A DNA stretch of 49,679 nt from an uncultured Clostridia bacterium (GTDB taxonomy: Bacteria; Bacillota; Clostridia; TANB77; CAG-508). Under the pieces are notes generated by a model. The model was not told the origin of the DNA. It saw nothing but the letters and a program-made list of their open reading frames with translations, and searched no databases. Shown one piece after another: positions 29,502 through 38,963 of this stretch (the stretch's first letter is position 1; each line of letters begins with the position of its first letter). A program made the translations under genes and the position numbers. The stretch is taken from NCBI GenBank assembly GCA_947588945.1, contig CANPZY010000012.1, forward strand, positions 1 through 49,679, given 5' to 3'.

Positions 29502-29936
29502 CTAAAATAATTTAAGCGCTATACTTCCGATTATCCTAATTATAGTACCAATTGAAAACAATATAAATGCACCTATTGCATAACTTACCAATTCCTTTTT
29601 TAGCTCTGCTTTAGCTTCTGGAGATTTCATCATAAATTGTACACCTTTATATAACAATACTATAACAGCTGCAGCATAGCATAATAATTGTACTATACCG
29701 ATAATTTTTCCGGCCAGCTCATTGTATGTAGCATCTTGAGGTCCATAAATTCCACTTAATCCACCTTTATCAACTACTATTCCGCCAGAGCTAGCAGATA
29801 TTTTTTTTATTGATGTAACTACTGTATTTTCTGTTTTGACTGTACTAGCTATACTTGATTTTATAGGCAATATATAAATTACTATCATAATAATTATAAA
29901 TATTTTTATGACTTTTTTTATTTTTGGCAATTTCAT
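29502..29936 (-). CDS. VirB2/TrbC-like pilin candidate
   Basis: Signal peptide; LAGKIIGIVQLLCYAAAVIVLLYKGVQFMMKSPEAKAELKKELVSYAIGAFILFSIGTIIRII. Confidence 0.75.
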   Translation of the reverse strand: MKLPKIKKVIKIFIIIMIVIYILPIKSSIASTVKTENTVVTSIKKISASSGGIVVDKGGLSGIYGPQDATYNELAGKIIGIVQLLCYAAAVIVLLYKGVQFMMKSPEAKAELKKELVSYAIGAFILFSIGTIIRIIGSIALKLF

Positions 29937-30107
29937 TTTTTCCCTTATATCCTTTCAATTTTCCTTATTTATTTTAATATAGTTATTGTGTTTTATGTAA
30001 TAATTATATAGTGTTGATTATTATTTTTCAATACTTTTATTAAAATTTATATATTGCTTTAAGTTTATTTAACTTTTTATTTTACTATTACTTGAACTTT
30101 TCAAAAA

Positions 30108-30160
30108 TAAAAAAAGGCACAACTTTAAAAACTTAAAAGTTGATACCTTTCTCTATTTAA
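30108..30160 (-). terminator. Terminator-like hairpin between the first pilin gene and the rest of the T4SS locus
   Basis: AAAAGGCACAACTTT aaaaactta AAAGTTGATACCTTT; on the minus strand followed by a T-run. Confidence 0.65.
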
Positions 30161-30177
30161 TCCATTTTTAATTCTTA

Positions 30178-30543
30178 TTATGATTGTTGTACTGTCTGAC
30201 CAGCAACATTTTGAATTACTTGTAATATAACTCCGGCTGCAAATACTAAAATAGCTCCTACAACATATATAATTGCGCTCTTTTTAATTTCTGCTTTTCC
30301 ATCTGGTGAAGCTGTCATAAACTTAACACCTAATACTACTATTAATATTACAGCAGCTGCATAACAAATAAATTGTACAATACCAATTATTCTACTTGCT
30401 GTAGAATCAAGTCCTGTACCTTTATATCCACCTGGATTTCCTTCTGGAATTGTTACTGTTGCAAATACCATTGATACTGCTGATAAAATTGTAGCTATTA
30501 CCATTAGAGCTACTACTATTTTTGATATTTTCTTTATAGACAT
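30178..30543 (-). CDS. VirB2/TrbC-like pilin candidate (first gene of the locus)
   Basis: Signal peptide; ASRIIGIVQFICYAAAVILIVVLGVKFMTASPDGKAEIKKSAIIYVVGAILVFAAGVILQVI; AAAGGAGGA RBS. Confidence 0.8.
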   Translation of the reverse strand: MSIKKISKIVVALMVIATILSAVSMVFATVTIPEGNPGGYKGTGLDSTASRIIGIVQFICYAAAVILIVVLGVKFMTASPDGKAEIKKSAIIYVVGAILVFAAGVILQVIQNVAGQTVQQS

Positions 30544-30671
30544 AGTTATCCTCCTTTTGTTATTCTTATTTTATTATAGAATATTTATTTAAAATTGTCA
30601 AATATTTTGAATAAAATAAGTTTTTTTTATATTTTTTGTCATAAATTATATAACTTTTTATTATATAATTG

Positions 30672-30839
30672 TTACTTTTTTATAACTTTTTTATCCTTAA
30701 TTATCTCATCTTTATAGTATGAAGCTATTAATTTATCAAGCTTTACACTTAAGTCATAAATAATTTCATAATCCTTATTTTCTTCAATGCTTTCATTAAG
30801 TTTGTCTCTTAAAATATTAATTTCTTTTTTATTTGACAT
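30672..30839 (-). CDS. Spo0E-like sporulation regulatory protein (aspartyl-phosphate phosphatase family)
   Basis: Own translation: MSNKKEINILRDKLNESIEENKDYEIIYDLSVKLDKLIASYYKDEIIKDKKVIKK; SxxLDxLI.xYY signature. Not in the ORF track. Confidence 0.8.
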   Translation of the reverse strand: MSNKKEINILRDKLNESIEENKDYEIIYDLSVKLDKLIASYYKDEIIKDKKVIKK

Positions 30840-31008
30840 TTTTATTCTCCTAAAATTTTAATATCTTTTATATAAAATACTATAATACTACAAGATAGTC
30901 AATGTATTTTGTCGTTTTTTTAGGAATTTTCATCGACTGTAATCGACATTTTATAAGGATTTTATTCATTTCTATTTATAATTTTACTTAAAAACCATTT
31001 TTTTGATT

Positions 31009-32286
31009 TTATTCTACAATTGAAATAACAGATTCATTTTTCTTAAATAATTTATCTAATATGTTATTTACATATTCTAAATTTACCTCATCCATTTTTT
31101 CAATATATTCCATACTATTTATTCCTTTAATTGCATCTGAAAGATACATTCTGCCTATATTTTCAACATCATTATACTCTGATACATAATCTCCATATAG
31201 TTTCTTTTTGCTTCTCTCAAAATCTTCATTATTTATCGTTTCATTTTTTATTACTTCTTGTATTCTTTCATATACTTTCCTAGGATCTTTAGATTCTCCA
31301 GAAATAAGTACATGTGCATACGTATTTGAAAATTCGTAGCTCAAATCTAATTCACTCATAAGAAGTCCTTCTTTATATAAATCTTGATATACTTTAGAAG
31401 ACTTTCCAAATAAAGAATTTAATATTATCTCTACAGCAATGTTTACCTTCATTTTGTCTTCATCTAATTCATCTTTATAACCTATCATAAAAGTAGGCAT
31501 ACTTATTCCCATTTTTGCGACTTTTTCTTTTTTATTGATTCCTTTTATTTCTTCTGGATATATTCTTTTTATTTCATCTATTTTTTCTTTTGGGTATAAT
31601 CTCTTCTTAACTTCTTCTATTATTTTTTCTGGCTCAAAATCACCACTTATACACATTATCATATTTGATGGATGGTAAAATGTGTTGTAACATGAATATA
31701 AAACTTCTTTTGTAATTTTGCTTATAGATTCTACTGTTCCTGCAATATCTAGCTTTACCGGATTTATTTTATATAAACAATCCATTGTATTTATATATAA
31801 TTTCCAATCAGGCTCATCATCATATCTTCCTATCTCTTGCCCTATTATTCCTCTTTCTTTTTCTACGTTTTCATCTGTAAAGTATGGTTTTTGAACATAC
31901 TCCATAAGTTCATCTAAACCTTCATAAAAATTTTCTGTCCCAGCAAAAAGAAATGCTGTATGGTCATTTGTTGTATATGCATTTGCATCTAATCCCAATG
32001 CCATCAAAGTATAAAGACTATCTACACCATTTTCATTTTCAAACATTTTATGCTCTAGGTAATGTGCTACTCCATCTGGAACTTCTATTTCTTTATTACT
32101 TTTAGGTTCAATAAAATGGTTATCTATTGAGCCAAATTTAGTTGCCCAGATGATATATTTCTTAGCTGTATTCTTTTTTGGAATTACTATTATTTTCATT
32201 CCATTATCTAGTACTTCTGTATAAACAGTTTCATCAATTTTATTATTTTTACGAACTTCCATCTTAATTATTCCTTTCTTGTCCAT
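31009..32286 (-). CDS. M16 family metallopeptidase (YmfH-like, catalytic)
   Basis: HYLEHKMFENE (HxxEH), ...NEDFERSKKKLYGDYVSEYND. Confidence 0.9.
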   Translation of the reverse strand: MDKKGIIKMEVRKNNKIDETVYTEVLDNGMKIIVIPKKNTAKKYIIWATKFGSIDNHFIEPKSNKEIEVPDGVAHYLEHKMFENENGVDSLYTLMALGLDANAYTTNDHTAFLFAGTENFYEGLDELMEYVQKPYFTDENVEKERGIIGQEIGRYDDEPDWKLYINTMDCLYKINPVKLDIAGTVESISKITKEVLYSCYNTFYHPSNMIMCISGDFEPEKIIEEVKKRLYPKEKIDEIKRIYPEEIKGINKKEKVAKMGISMPTFMIGYKDELDEDKMKVNIAVEIILNSLFGKSSKVYQDLYKEGLLMSELDLSYEFSNTYAHVLISGESKDPRKVYERIQEVIKNETINNEDFERSKKKLYGDYVSEYNDVENIGRMYLSDAIKGINSMEYIEKMDEVNLEYVNNILDKLFKKNESVISIVE

Positions 32287-33454
32287 TTAAAAAATAAATT
32301 GTATCTAAACTTACATCTTTTGCTATATTTATTACATCTTCTTTTGAAACTTTTTCTATATTTTTTATATATTCATCTAGGTTCAAATTTTCTTCATAAA
32401 GTTTTTGGTCAAAATAATATCCAATCAAGCTTTCTTGTGACTCATTCATAAGTCTTAATGAAGCTGTAAGTAGCTCTTTTGCTGAGTTGAATTCATCATC
32501 ACTTACATTACCATTTTTTATTTCTTCTAATTGCTTTTTTATTATGTCTAATGTTTTTTCATAGTTTGACGTTTCTATTCCAGTTTTTATAAATATAACA
32601 TTTTTTCTTCTAATATATGAAGAGCTTACAGTATAGGCTAAACTCGCTTTTTCTCTTACATTTTGAAACAATTTCGAATTTGCTCCGCCACCTAAAATTG
32701 TATTATAAACAGAAATTACACTCTTAGGTCCTTTAGGTACGACTAATCCTATAATTAATTTTCCTTGAGAAACATCCATCTTTTCTTTTATTTCTTTATT
32801 TTTTATGCTATGTTCTGATAATTCATTTTTTAAATCATTTTTATTGTCAATTGATATATCTATTTTTTCTATATTTTCTCCACAACTAAAACAATCTATC
32901 CTTGCACTTTGTAGTAATTTTTTATAATGCTCATACAAATTTTTTTCATTTATTTTTTCTAAATCTTCTATTTTCCCATATTTATATATTCCATAAGGCT
33001 CTCCCTCAAACATTTCTTCAATGCATCTGTCAAAAGAATATTGTGATTTATTATCTTGCCTCGATTCAATTATTTTTTTAATATTCTCTTTTTCTTGATC
33101 AACATATTCTTTTTTAAATCCATCATTTTCTACTAATGGATTAAATACAATATTTTTCAAGAATTCTATTGGATTTTGCTTTTCTGGTAAATACTTATCA
33201 TTTAAAATTTCCATATAAAATTTTAAAACTTGATAATCTCCCATTTTATCAACACCGCAGTTAAAACTTGCTCCATACATTTCTTCAAGTTTTTTATTTA
33301 TATCTTGCTGAGTTGGTAAATCCTTTGTTCCACGTCTTAAAACAGCTGGTATCATACTATTAAGCGTTACTTCTTTTTCATTCATTGGAACGCTTAAAAA
33401 TATAGCATATAAATTTGTTTTAAATCCTTTTGTATTAATTATATTATTTTCCAT
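32264..33454 (-). CDS. M16 family peptidase-like protein (YmfF-like partner)
   Basis: AVLRRGTKDLPTQQDINKKLEEMYGASFNCGVDKMGDYQV...LGGGANSKLFQNVREKASLAYTVSS; overlaps the downstream M16 gene. Confidence 0.87.
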   Translation of the reverse strand: MENNIINTKGFKTNLYAIFLSVPMNEKEVTLNSMIPAVLRRGTKDLPTQQDINKKLEEMYGASFNCGVDKMGDYQVLKFYMEILNDKYLPEKQNPIEFLKNIVFNPLVENDGFKKEYVDQEKENIKKIIESRQDNKSQYSFDRCIEEMFEGEPYGIYKYGKIEDLEKINEKNLYEHYKKLLQSARIDCFSCGENIEKIDISIDNKNDLKNELSEHSIKNKEIKEKMDVSQGKLIIGLVVPKGPKSVISVYNTILGGGANSKLFQNVREKASLAYTVSSSYIRRKNVIFIKTGIETSNYEKTLDIIKKQLEEIKNGNVSDDEFNSAKELLTASLRLMNESQESLIGYYFDQKLYEENLNLDEYIKNIEKVSKEDVINIAKDVSLDTIYFLNGQERNN

Positions 33455-33660
33455 TGTTTATTTTCATATAATTAAATTATATGAATCTCCTTTCTTGTAT
33501 AATATTTTATAAATCTACTATATCATAAAATTTTATTCTTGCGTTATATTTATTATTTCTTTTTTTCAAATTTTTTATTATATTTTATTAAATTTTTATT
33601 TTATAATAATCTTTTTACATTTTAGTAATATTTTTTATGATTTGTAAAATTATTTATAAA

Positions 33661-33713
33661 GACGCTTAAATGAACTAATCTCTATTTTTTGATACAGTTC
33701 ATAAAAAGCGTCT
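33661..33713 (-). terminator. Hairpin terminator
   Basis: GACGCTT..ATGAACT...AGTTCAT..AAGCGTC downstream (minus) of the surface protein. Confidence 0.55.
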
Positions 33714-33745
33714 TCCCTATTAATTAATATTTATCAATTATTTGT

Positions 33746-36700
33746 TTAAATTACATATTTTTTTATTATAATTGTTCCTAATCCTATTATTGCAATTATT
33801 CCAGATATTAATGATATATATAATTTTATTTTACCTGTTACTACTGTTAATACTACTGGTGCATCATCTATATCATCTTCTCCATCTTTCTTATTATTTG
33901 GTGTTGAGTCTATATCTGGTGTATCTGATGGGTTATCATCTTCACTTATTTCTGCTACATTGACCTTCTGACTTAAGTTATTTTCATCATTTATCCATGT
34001 TAATGTTACTTCTATTGTTGCTGTCTCTCCTGGTTGTAATAATGTGTCTTTTAATTGATCTGTTACTATCTTTCCATTTTCTTCTTTCCATTTTGGATTA
34101 TCTGCTTGATTGAATTTTAATCCTTCTGGTATATAGTCTGATATCTCTGTTGCGTATCCTTCTATCTCTCCTTCATTCTTTATCCTTATTTGATATCTAA
34201 ACTTGATTATTGTGTTTTCTATTCTCTTTTTGTTTAATTCTACCTTTACTACTGGCTCTGGATCTTGTTCTGCATAATGCCCTGTATCCATCTCTTTTTG
34301 TACACCATCTTCTATTAATATTACTTGACTTACCCATTTCCTTAAGCTTAAATCAAAGTATTTTACATATACTTTTTCTGTATCTTCGTCATCTTCACCT
34401 TTCCATTCATCAGGTGTTGAGTCATCATCGTCTACTTCGTCTCCATTTTCGTCTGTATCTTTACTTATTTGTGCACTATTTGTTATGATTCTATCTGATG
34501 TATTTGGTTCTGTTACTTTAAATGCTACTTTTACATCTCTATAGTCTGGCACGTCCATTGTTTCTTTATCAAAGCCTTTTAGCAAGTTCTCTCCTTCGGT
34601 TTGTTCTTTTTCCTTTGACAAATAATCTGTTCTTATTGTTACTGCTTTCTTTACATCTGTTGTTACATTTCCTTCTTCATCATATAATACCCAGCCATAT
34701 TCATTATTTATTTCATTGTCTTTTACATACTCTAATCCATCTGGTATATCATCCTTTATTTCTGCTGCATATCCTGATTTCGTTCCTTCATTATATACTC
34801 TTATTGTATATATTACTATATCATTATGGCTTACTCTTACTGGTTCCTTTGTATGTTTATATTCCATTGTTGTTACTTCTTTTCCATCTACTATTGTTCC
34901 ATATTTTGTTGTATCTACTTCTGGAATTCTATTTGTTATTTCTTCATCATTTACTCCTGTTATAAACTTCCTTAATGCTAAATCAAATCTCTCTATAATT
35001 AACTTTTCAAAATCGTCATCATCTTCTTGTCCCTCATAATGATATTCTGAATCTGACAAATCATCTTTATTTGTTTCTTTTCCTTTATAATCCGGTAATT
35101 TATCATCTGGTGGTAATTCTACCTTTTTCTCATTATCTCTATCTGGTATATTTTCATCATTACTTCTTTCTGTTATATCTGCTATATTTGTTATTATTTT
35201 TCCCATTGGTGCTGTTGGTACTACTTTACACCTTACTTGAATATCCTTATATGCTAATTCTTCACCATTAAATCCTTTTAAAATATTATCTGCACTACGT
35301 TCTTTTGATAAATATGTTGTTCTTATTGTTCTATTTGTTTCATCTGTACTATCTATAGTCCATAAATATTTTTTATTTAATTCATCATCAGGCAAAAATT
35401 CTAATTCTGGTGGCAAATGATCCACTATTTCATCCACATATCCATCTACTTGTCCTTCATTATATACTCTAATCGTATAAGTTACTACATCTCCTATTGA
35501 CACTTTTACTGGCTTTTTGGTATGTTTATAACTTGCTGTTGTTTTTCCATTTAAAAGTGGCGTAACATCTACTACTGGCTCCCTATCGTATTTATTTCCT
35601 GTTTTCAATTCCTTATCATTTACTGCTGTAATAAATTTTCTTAAAGCAACATCAAATTCTTTTTTTATTAATAATAATTCTTCGTAATCATCATCATCTT
35701 CATAACCTTTTCCTTCAGTTGATGTCTCTGGTCGATAAAAACTTTTTTCTGTATCGTCAAGATTTTTTGGAGTTGAATCTCTATCTGGTACGTTATCTTT
35801 ATTAAAATCTTTTGTTATTTCTGCAATATTTTTTAAACTTTTGCTTGTAGCCCCTTCTACAACTCTACATTCTATTTGCACATCTTTGTATGAAATTGTA
35901 TATTGTCCATTTTCTGGAACTTTATTAAATTTGGTTAGTAAATTATTTTCATTTTGTTCTTTTGATAAATAATCAGTTTTTACTATTCTACTATTATTTG
36001 AATCTGTTACCCATCTATACATTTGGTTTATTGTGCTTTCAGTTTGTGGTATTAATTCTAAGCCTTCTGGTAAATAATCTGTTATTTCTTCTGCATATCC
36101 ATCAATTTCACCTTCATTATATATTCTTATTGTGTATGTTACTTTATCTCCTATGTTTACTGATAACGGATCTTTTCTATGTGGCTTTCTAGCTGTTTTT
36201 CCTCTGTCTAAAACACCTTGGGCATTTCGTTCTTCTGCCAATTCTTTCAAATAATCTTGAGTAATATCTGGAACTCTGGTTTCTACATCTTCATCATTTA
36301 TTTTGGTTATAAATTTTCTTAAACTTAAGTCAAATTTTGCATCTGGTATATAAGTATTTGTTATTGTAAAATTACCACTGCTTCCAGCTATACTTGATTT
36401 GTATCCATCTGGTACATCTTTTTCTCTTATTGAATATGTTATCTCATTTCCATTCTCATACTTTTCTAAATTACTAAAATTATGCTTCCAACTGTTTGAT
36501 TCATTAAGTTCTACTATATTTCCAGTTGCTACTCCATTTTTATATAATTCTACTTCTATCTTTTCTGGTCTATTTTCTGCATTTTCCCCATCAATCCATG
36601 TTTTTGTTACTTCAACATTAATAAAATCCGGCAAATTTTGTTCATTATTTACTGAAGTAGTTTTTTCTTTATCTTCAATTATTACAACTGGTTGAGAACT

Positions 36701-37804
36701 ACTCATGTTACTTTTATCAGTAGACCAATATTGTATATCTCTTTCAAAACTTTTAGTTGTAATCTCTATTTTTACCTTTTTGTTATGCTCTGTTAAAGGA
36801 ATTCGTATATAAAACTGCTGATTCGCACTTTGTTTTATTTTTTCAGTTATATCATTTCCTTGTAATTCTTGAGATTTGCTTGAATCAACTAAAGTTACTG
36901 AGTTTGAACTATCTACATCATTAATAGTGATTTTAGCATTTGATATATTGGCTAATGTTCCACTTACATTATAAGGACCTACATAAAAATAATTATCATC
37001 TTTTTGTACATTTGCACTATTGCTATTTAATGAAATATTTGAAGAATTATTATTATAATTATAACTTCCATTATTCTCAGCATTATCTATAAAGTAATCA
37101 TACAATTTAGTTACAGGAGAGTCTATTTCGTCTTCAAATCTATATAAATTTTCTATATTTTGTGGTGATACTCCTAAACTTTTAGTTACATAAAACACTG
37201 GTATTTCAGATGGTCTATGTGTTTCATCACCTTTGTTAGTTATATACCAAATTGCAGACTGTTGAATTATTTCGAGTACATCTTTAAAATCTTCAGTTTC
37301 TTCTGCTAAATCTCCAAACTCTTCTCTATCTATTTCTGCATTTTCTAATAATTTATTAACAGATTTTTCATTATTTGGATCACATATATTATCTAATAAC
37401 CACATTAATTTATTATATTCGCTATTTTCTGGTAATGCATTTTTATAATCTGCGTCTATATCTCCACGCATATCAAAAAAGTTTGTATAATCTTGCGTTT
37501 GTGCTTGATTAACGTCTGCACCAAATCCTACACCATTTTTTAAGCAATATATAATTTCATTAGATTTACTTGGATCTACAGCATGTCCATTACTTTGGTA
37601 TTCTACAATTTTTATTACTGGCAAGCTTTTAGCTTTACTTTCACTTCCTACCGTATAATAACCTGTTGGTCTACCGTTTCCACTATTAAATAGTCCCAAT
37701 TTTTTTGACGGCTGAGCTATCTGTCCAAAAGAACAATTGCCACATACCAGCATTACTAAAAAAATTGTTATAAAAATTGTTATCATTTTTACTATTTTTT
37801 TCAT
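33746..37804 (-). CDS. Large cell-surface adhesin: thioester-type (TQXA) N-terminus, CnaB domain, four DUF11-like repeats, C-terminal sorting-like TM tail
   Basis: Signal peptide; IIYCLKNGVGFG and IIQQSAIWYITN (Cys/Gln pair); VEVTKTWIDGENAENRPEKIEVELYKNG (CnaB); FD(L/V)(A/S)LRK(F/W).. repeats; C-terminal VVTGK-TM-IIKKYVI. Confidence 0.8.
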   Translation of the reverse strand: MKKIVKMITIFITIFLVMLVCGNCSFGQIAQPSKKLGLFNSGNGRPTGYYTVGSESKAKSLPVIKIVEYQSNGHAVDPSKSNEIIYCLKNGVGFGADVNQAQTQDYTNFFDMRGDIDADYKNALPENSEYNKLMWLLDNICDPNNEKSVNKLLENAEIDREEFGDLAEETEDFKDVLEIIQQSAIWYITNKGDETHRPSEIPVFYVTKSLGVSPQNIENLYRFEDEIDSPVTKLYDYFIDNAENNGSYNYNNNSSNISLNSNSANVQKDDNYFYVGPYNVSGTLANISNAKITINDVDSSNSVTLVDSSKSQELQGNDITEKIKQSANQQFYIRIPLTEHNKKVKIEITTKSFERDIQYWSTDKSNMSSSQPVVIIEDKEKTTSVNNEQNLPDFINVEVTKTWIDGENAENRPEKIEVELYKNGVATGNIVELNESNSWKHNFSNLEKYENGNEITYSIREKDVPDGYKSSIAGSSGNFTITNTYIPDAKFDLSLRKFITKINDEDVETRVPDITQDYLKELAEERNAQGVLDRGKTARKPHRKDPLSVNIGDKVTYTIRIYNEGEIDGYAEEITDYLPEGLELIPQTESTINQMYRWVTDSNNSRIVKTDYLSKEQNENNLLTKFNKVPENGQYTISYKDVQIECRVVEGATSKSLKNIAEITKDFNKDNVPDRDSTPKNLDDTEKSFYRPETSTEGKGYEDDDDYEELLLIKKEFDVALRKFITAVNDKELKTGNKYDREPVVDVTPLLNGKTTASYKHTKKPVKVSIGDVVTYTIRVYNEGQVDGYVDEIVDHLPPELEFLPDDELNKKYLWTIDSTDETNRTIRTTYLSKERSADNILKGFNGEELAYKDIQVRCKVVPTAPMGKIITNIADITERSNDENIPDRDNEKKVELPPDDKLPDYKGKETNKDDLSDSEYHYEGQEDDDDFEKLIIERFDLALRKFITGVNDEEITNRIPEVDTTKYGTIVDGKEVTTMEYKHTKEPVRVSHNDIVIYTIRVYNEGTKSGYAAEIKDDIPDGLEYVKDNEINNEYGWVLYDEEGNVTTDVKKAVTIRTDYLSKEKEQTEGENLLKGFDKETMDVPDYRDVKVAFKVTEPNTSDRIITNSAQISKDTDENGDEVDDDDSTPDEWKGEDDEDTEKVYVKYFDLSLRKWVSQVILIEDGVQKEMDTGHYAEQDPEPVVKVELNKKRIENTIIKFRYQIRIKNEGEIEGYATEISDYIPEGLKFNQADNPKWKEENGKIVTDQLKDTLLQPGETATIEVTLTWINDENNLSQKVNVAEISEDDNPSDTPDIDSTPNNKKDGEDDIDDAPVVLTVVTGKIKLYISLISGIIAIIGLGTIIIKKYVI

Positions 37805-37965
37805 TTTTATTTTATCTCCATAAAATTAATTTTATTATAATCATTATATAAATATTTATTTTAGAAATCAATATTTTTTATTACATATTTTATTAAAACT
37901 TTTTTATTATTTTTTGCTAATTTTTAGCTAATTATTTAATTTTTTTATAAATTTTTTATAAAAAA

Positions 37966-38002
37966 AAGCTATTAACAAAATTACTCTTGTTAATAGCTTA
38001 AA
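37966..38002 (-). terminator. Rho-independent terminator of rpsU
   Basis: AAGCTATTAACAA aattactc TTGTTAATAGCTT, with A-run/T-run on the minus strand, just after the stop at 38011. Confidence 0.85.
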
Positions 38003-38010
38003 ATTTTATC

Positions 38011-38181
38011 TTAAAATTTTCTTTTTCTAGCTGCCTCTGATTTTTTCTTTCTCTTTACACTTGGTTTTTCGTAGCATTCTCTTTTACGCACCTCTTGTAA
38101 TACGCCATTTCTAGCGCATTGTCTTTTAAATCTTTTTAAGGCATCTTCTATATTTCCATTATTAACTTTTATCTCTGACAT
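38011..38181 (-). CDS. rpsU: 30S ribosomal protein bS21
   Basis: Own translation: [56 protein letters not shown]. Not in the ORF track. Confidence 0.96.
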   Translation of the reverse strand: MSEIKVNNGNIEDALKRFKRQCARNGVLQEVRKRECYEKPSVKRKKKSEAARKRKF

Positions 38182-38296
38182 TTCTTTTATCCCCTCCTTC
38201 CAAAGTTAAACTTTATTGTATGGGATTTTGAACATATTTTTATATGTTCAAATTATTTCAATACTTTTTTATTATACATTATACTAAATATTATTG

Positions 38297-38878
38297 TCAA
38301 GAGTTGGATTTAAAAAATTTTACAGGTTCTTTTTCATATAAACTTTTGATTTCGACAGGTTTATTTTCCTTTATAGTTTCTTGCACGTCTAATATTCTTT
38401 GATTTGCAGATCCTCTAAATCTTAATTTTGGACTTTTAAGGTCTTCATCAAATTTTCCGTCTACTGCTACATCAATATATTTAAGTAATTCTTTTGTTGT
38501 TGGATTTGTCTTTGCCATATTTTCAATTATATCCTTTTGTAGGTCATAACCTGTATAACACCATATTGTTTTATTAGGGAATTTTTCTTTTGCTTCTTTT
38601 ACTAAAGGTAATAATCCTTCTTGGTTAGCTGGTTCTAAAGGCTCTCCTCCTAACAAACTTAATCCTTTTATGTAATCATGGTCTAGAAAATTAATTACCT
38701 CTTTTTCTGCTTCTTCATCAAATTTTTTTCCATAACTAAAATCCCAAGCACATTCATTAAAACATCCTTTGCAATGATGATGACATCCACTTACAAATAC
38801 TGAAACTCTTACTCCATCTCCGTTTGCAACATCTACTTTTTTGATATCTGCATAATTCATAACCATTCCTCTTTTCAC
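38297..38878 (-). CDS. nrdG: Anaerobic ribonucleoside-triphosphate reductase activating protein
   Basis: CHHHCKGCFN radical-SAM motif; LLGGEPL; adjacent to nrdD. Confidence 0.93.
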   Translation of the reverse strand: MKRGMVMNYADIKKVDVANGDGVRVSVFVSGCHHHCKGCFNECAWDFSYGKKFDEEAEKEVINFLDHDYIKGLSLLGGEPLEPANQEGLLPLVKEAKEKFPNKTIWCYTGYDLQKDIIENMAKTNPTTKELLKYIDVAVDGKFDEDLKSPKLRFRGSANQRILDVQETIKENKPVEIKSLYEKEPVKFFKSNS

Positions 38879-38963
38879 GAATTAAAGTATTTATTTGTAA
38901 AAAAGTATATTTCAATATTAACTAAAATTTTCAAATAACTACTATATTTTTATTTTCAAAATA

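Noticed and set aside
33772-36695. Many plus-strand Leu/Tyr/Ile-rich ORFs antisense to the adhesin (also at 16817-17242, 17752-18096, 26429-26836, 27613-27840)
   Set aside because: Low-complexity antisense shadows of AT-rich minus-strand genes; no RBS or recognisable domains.
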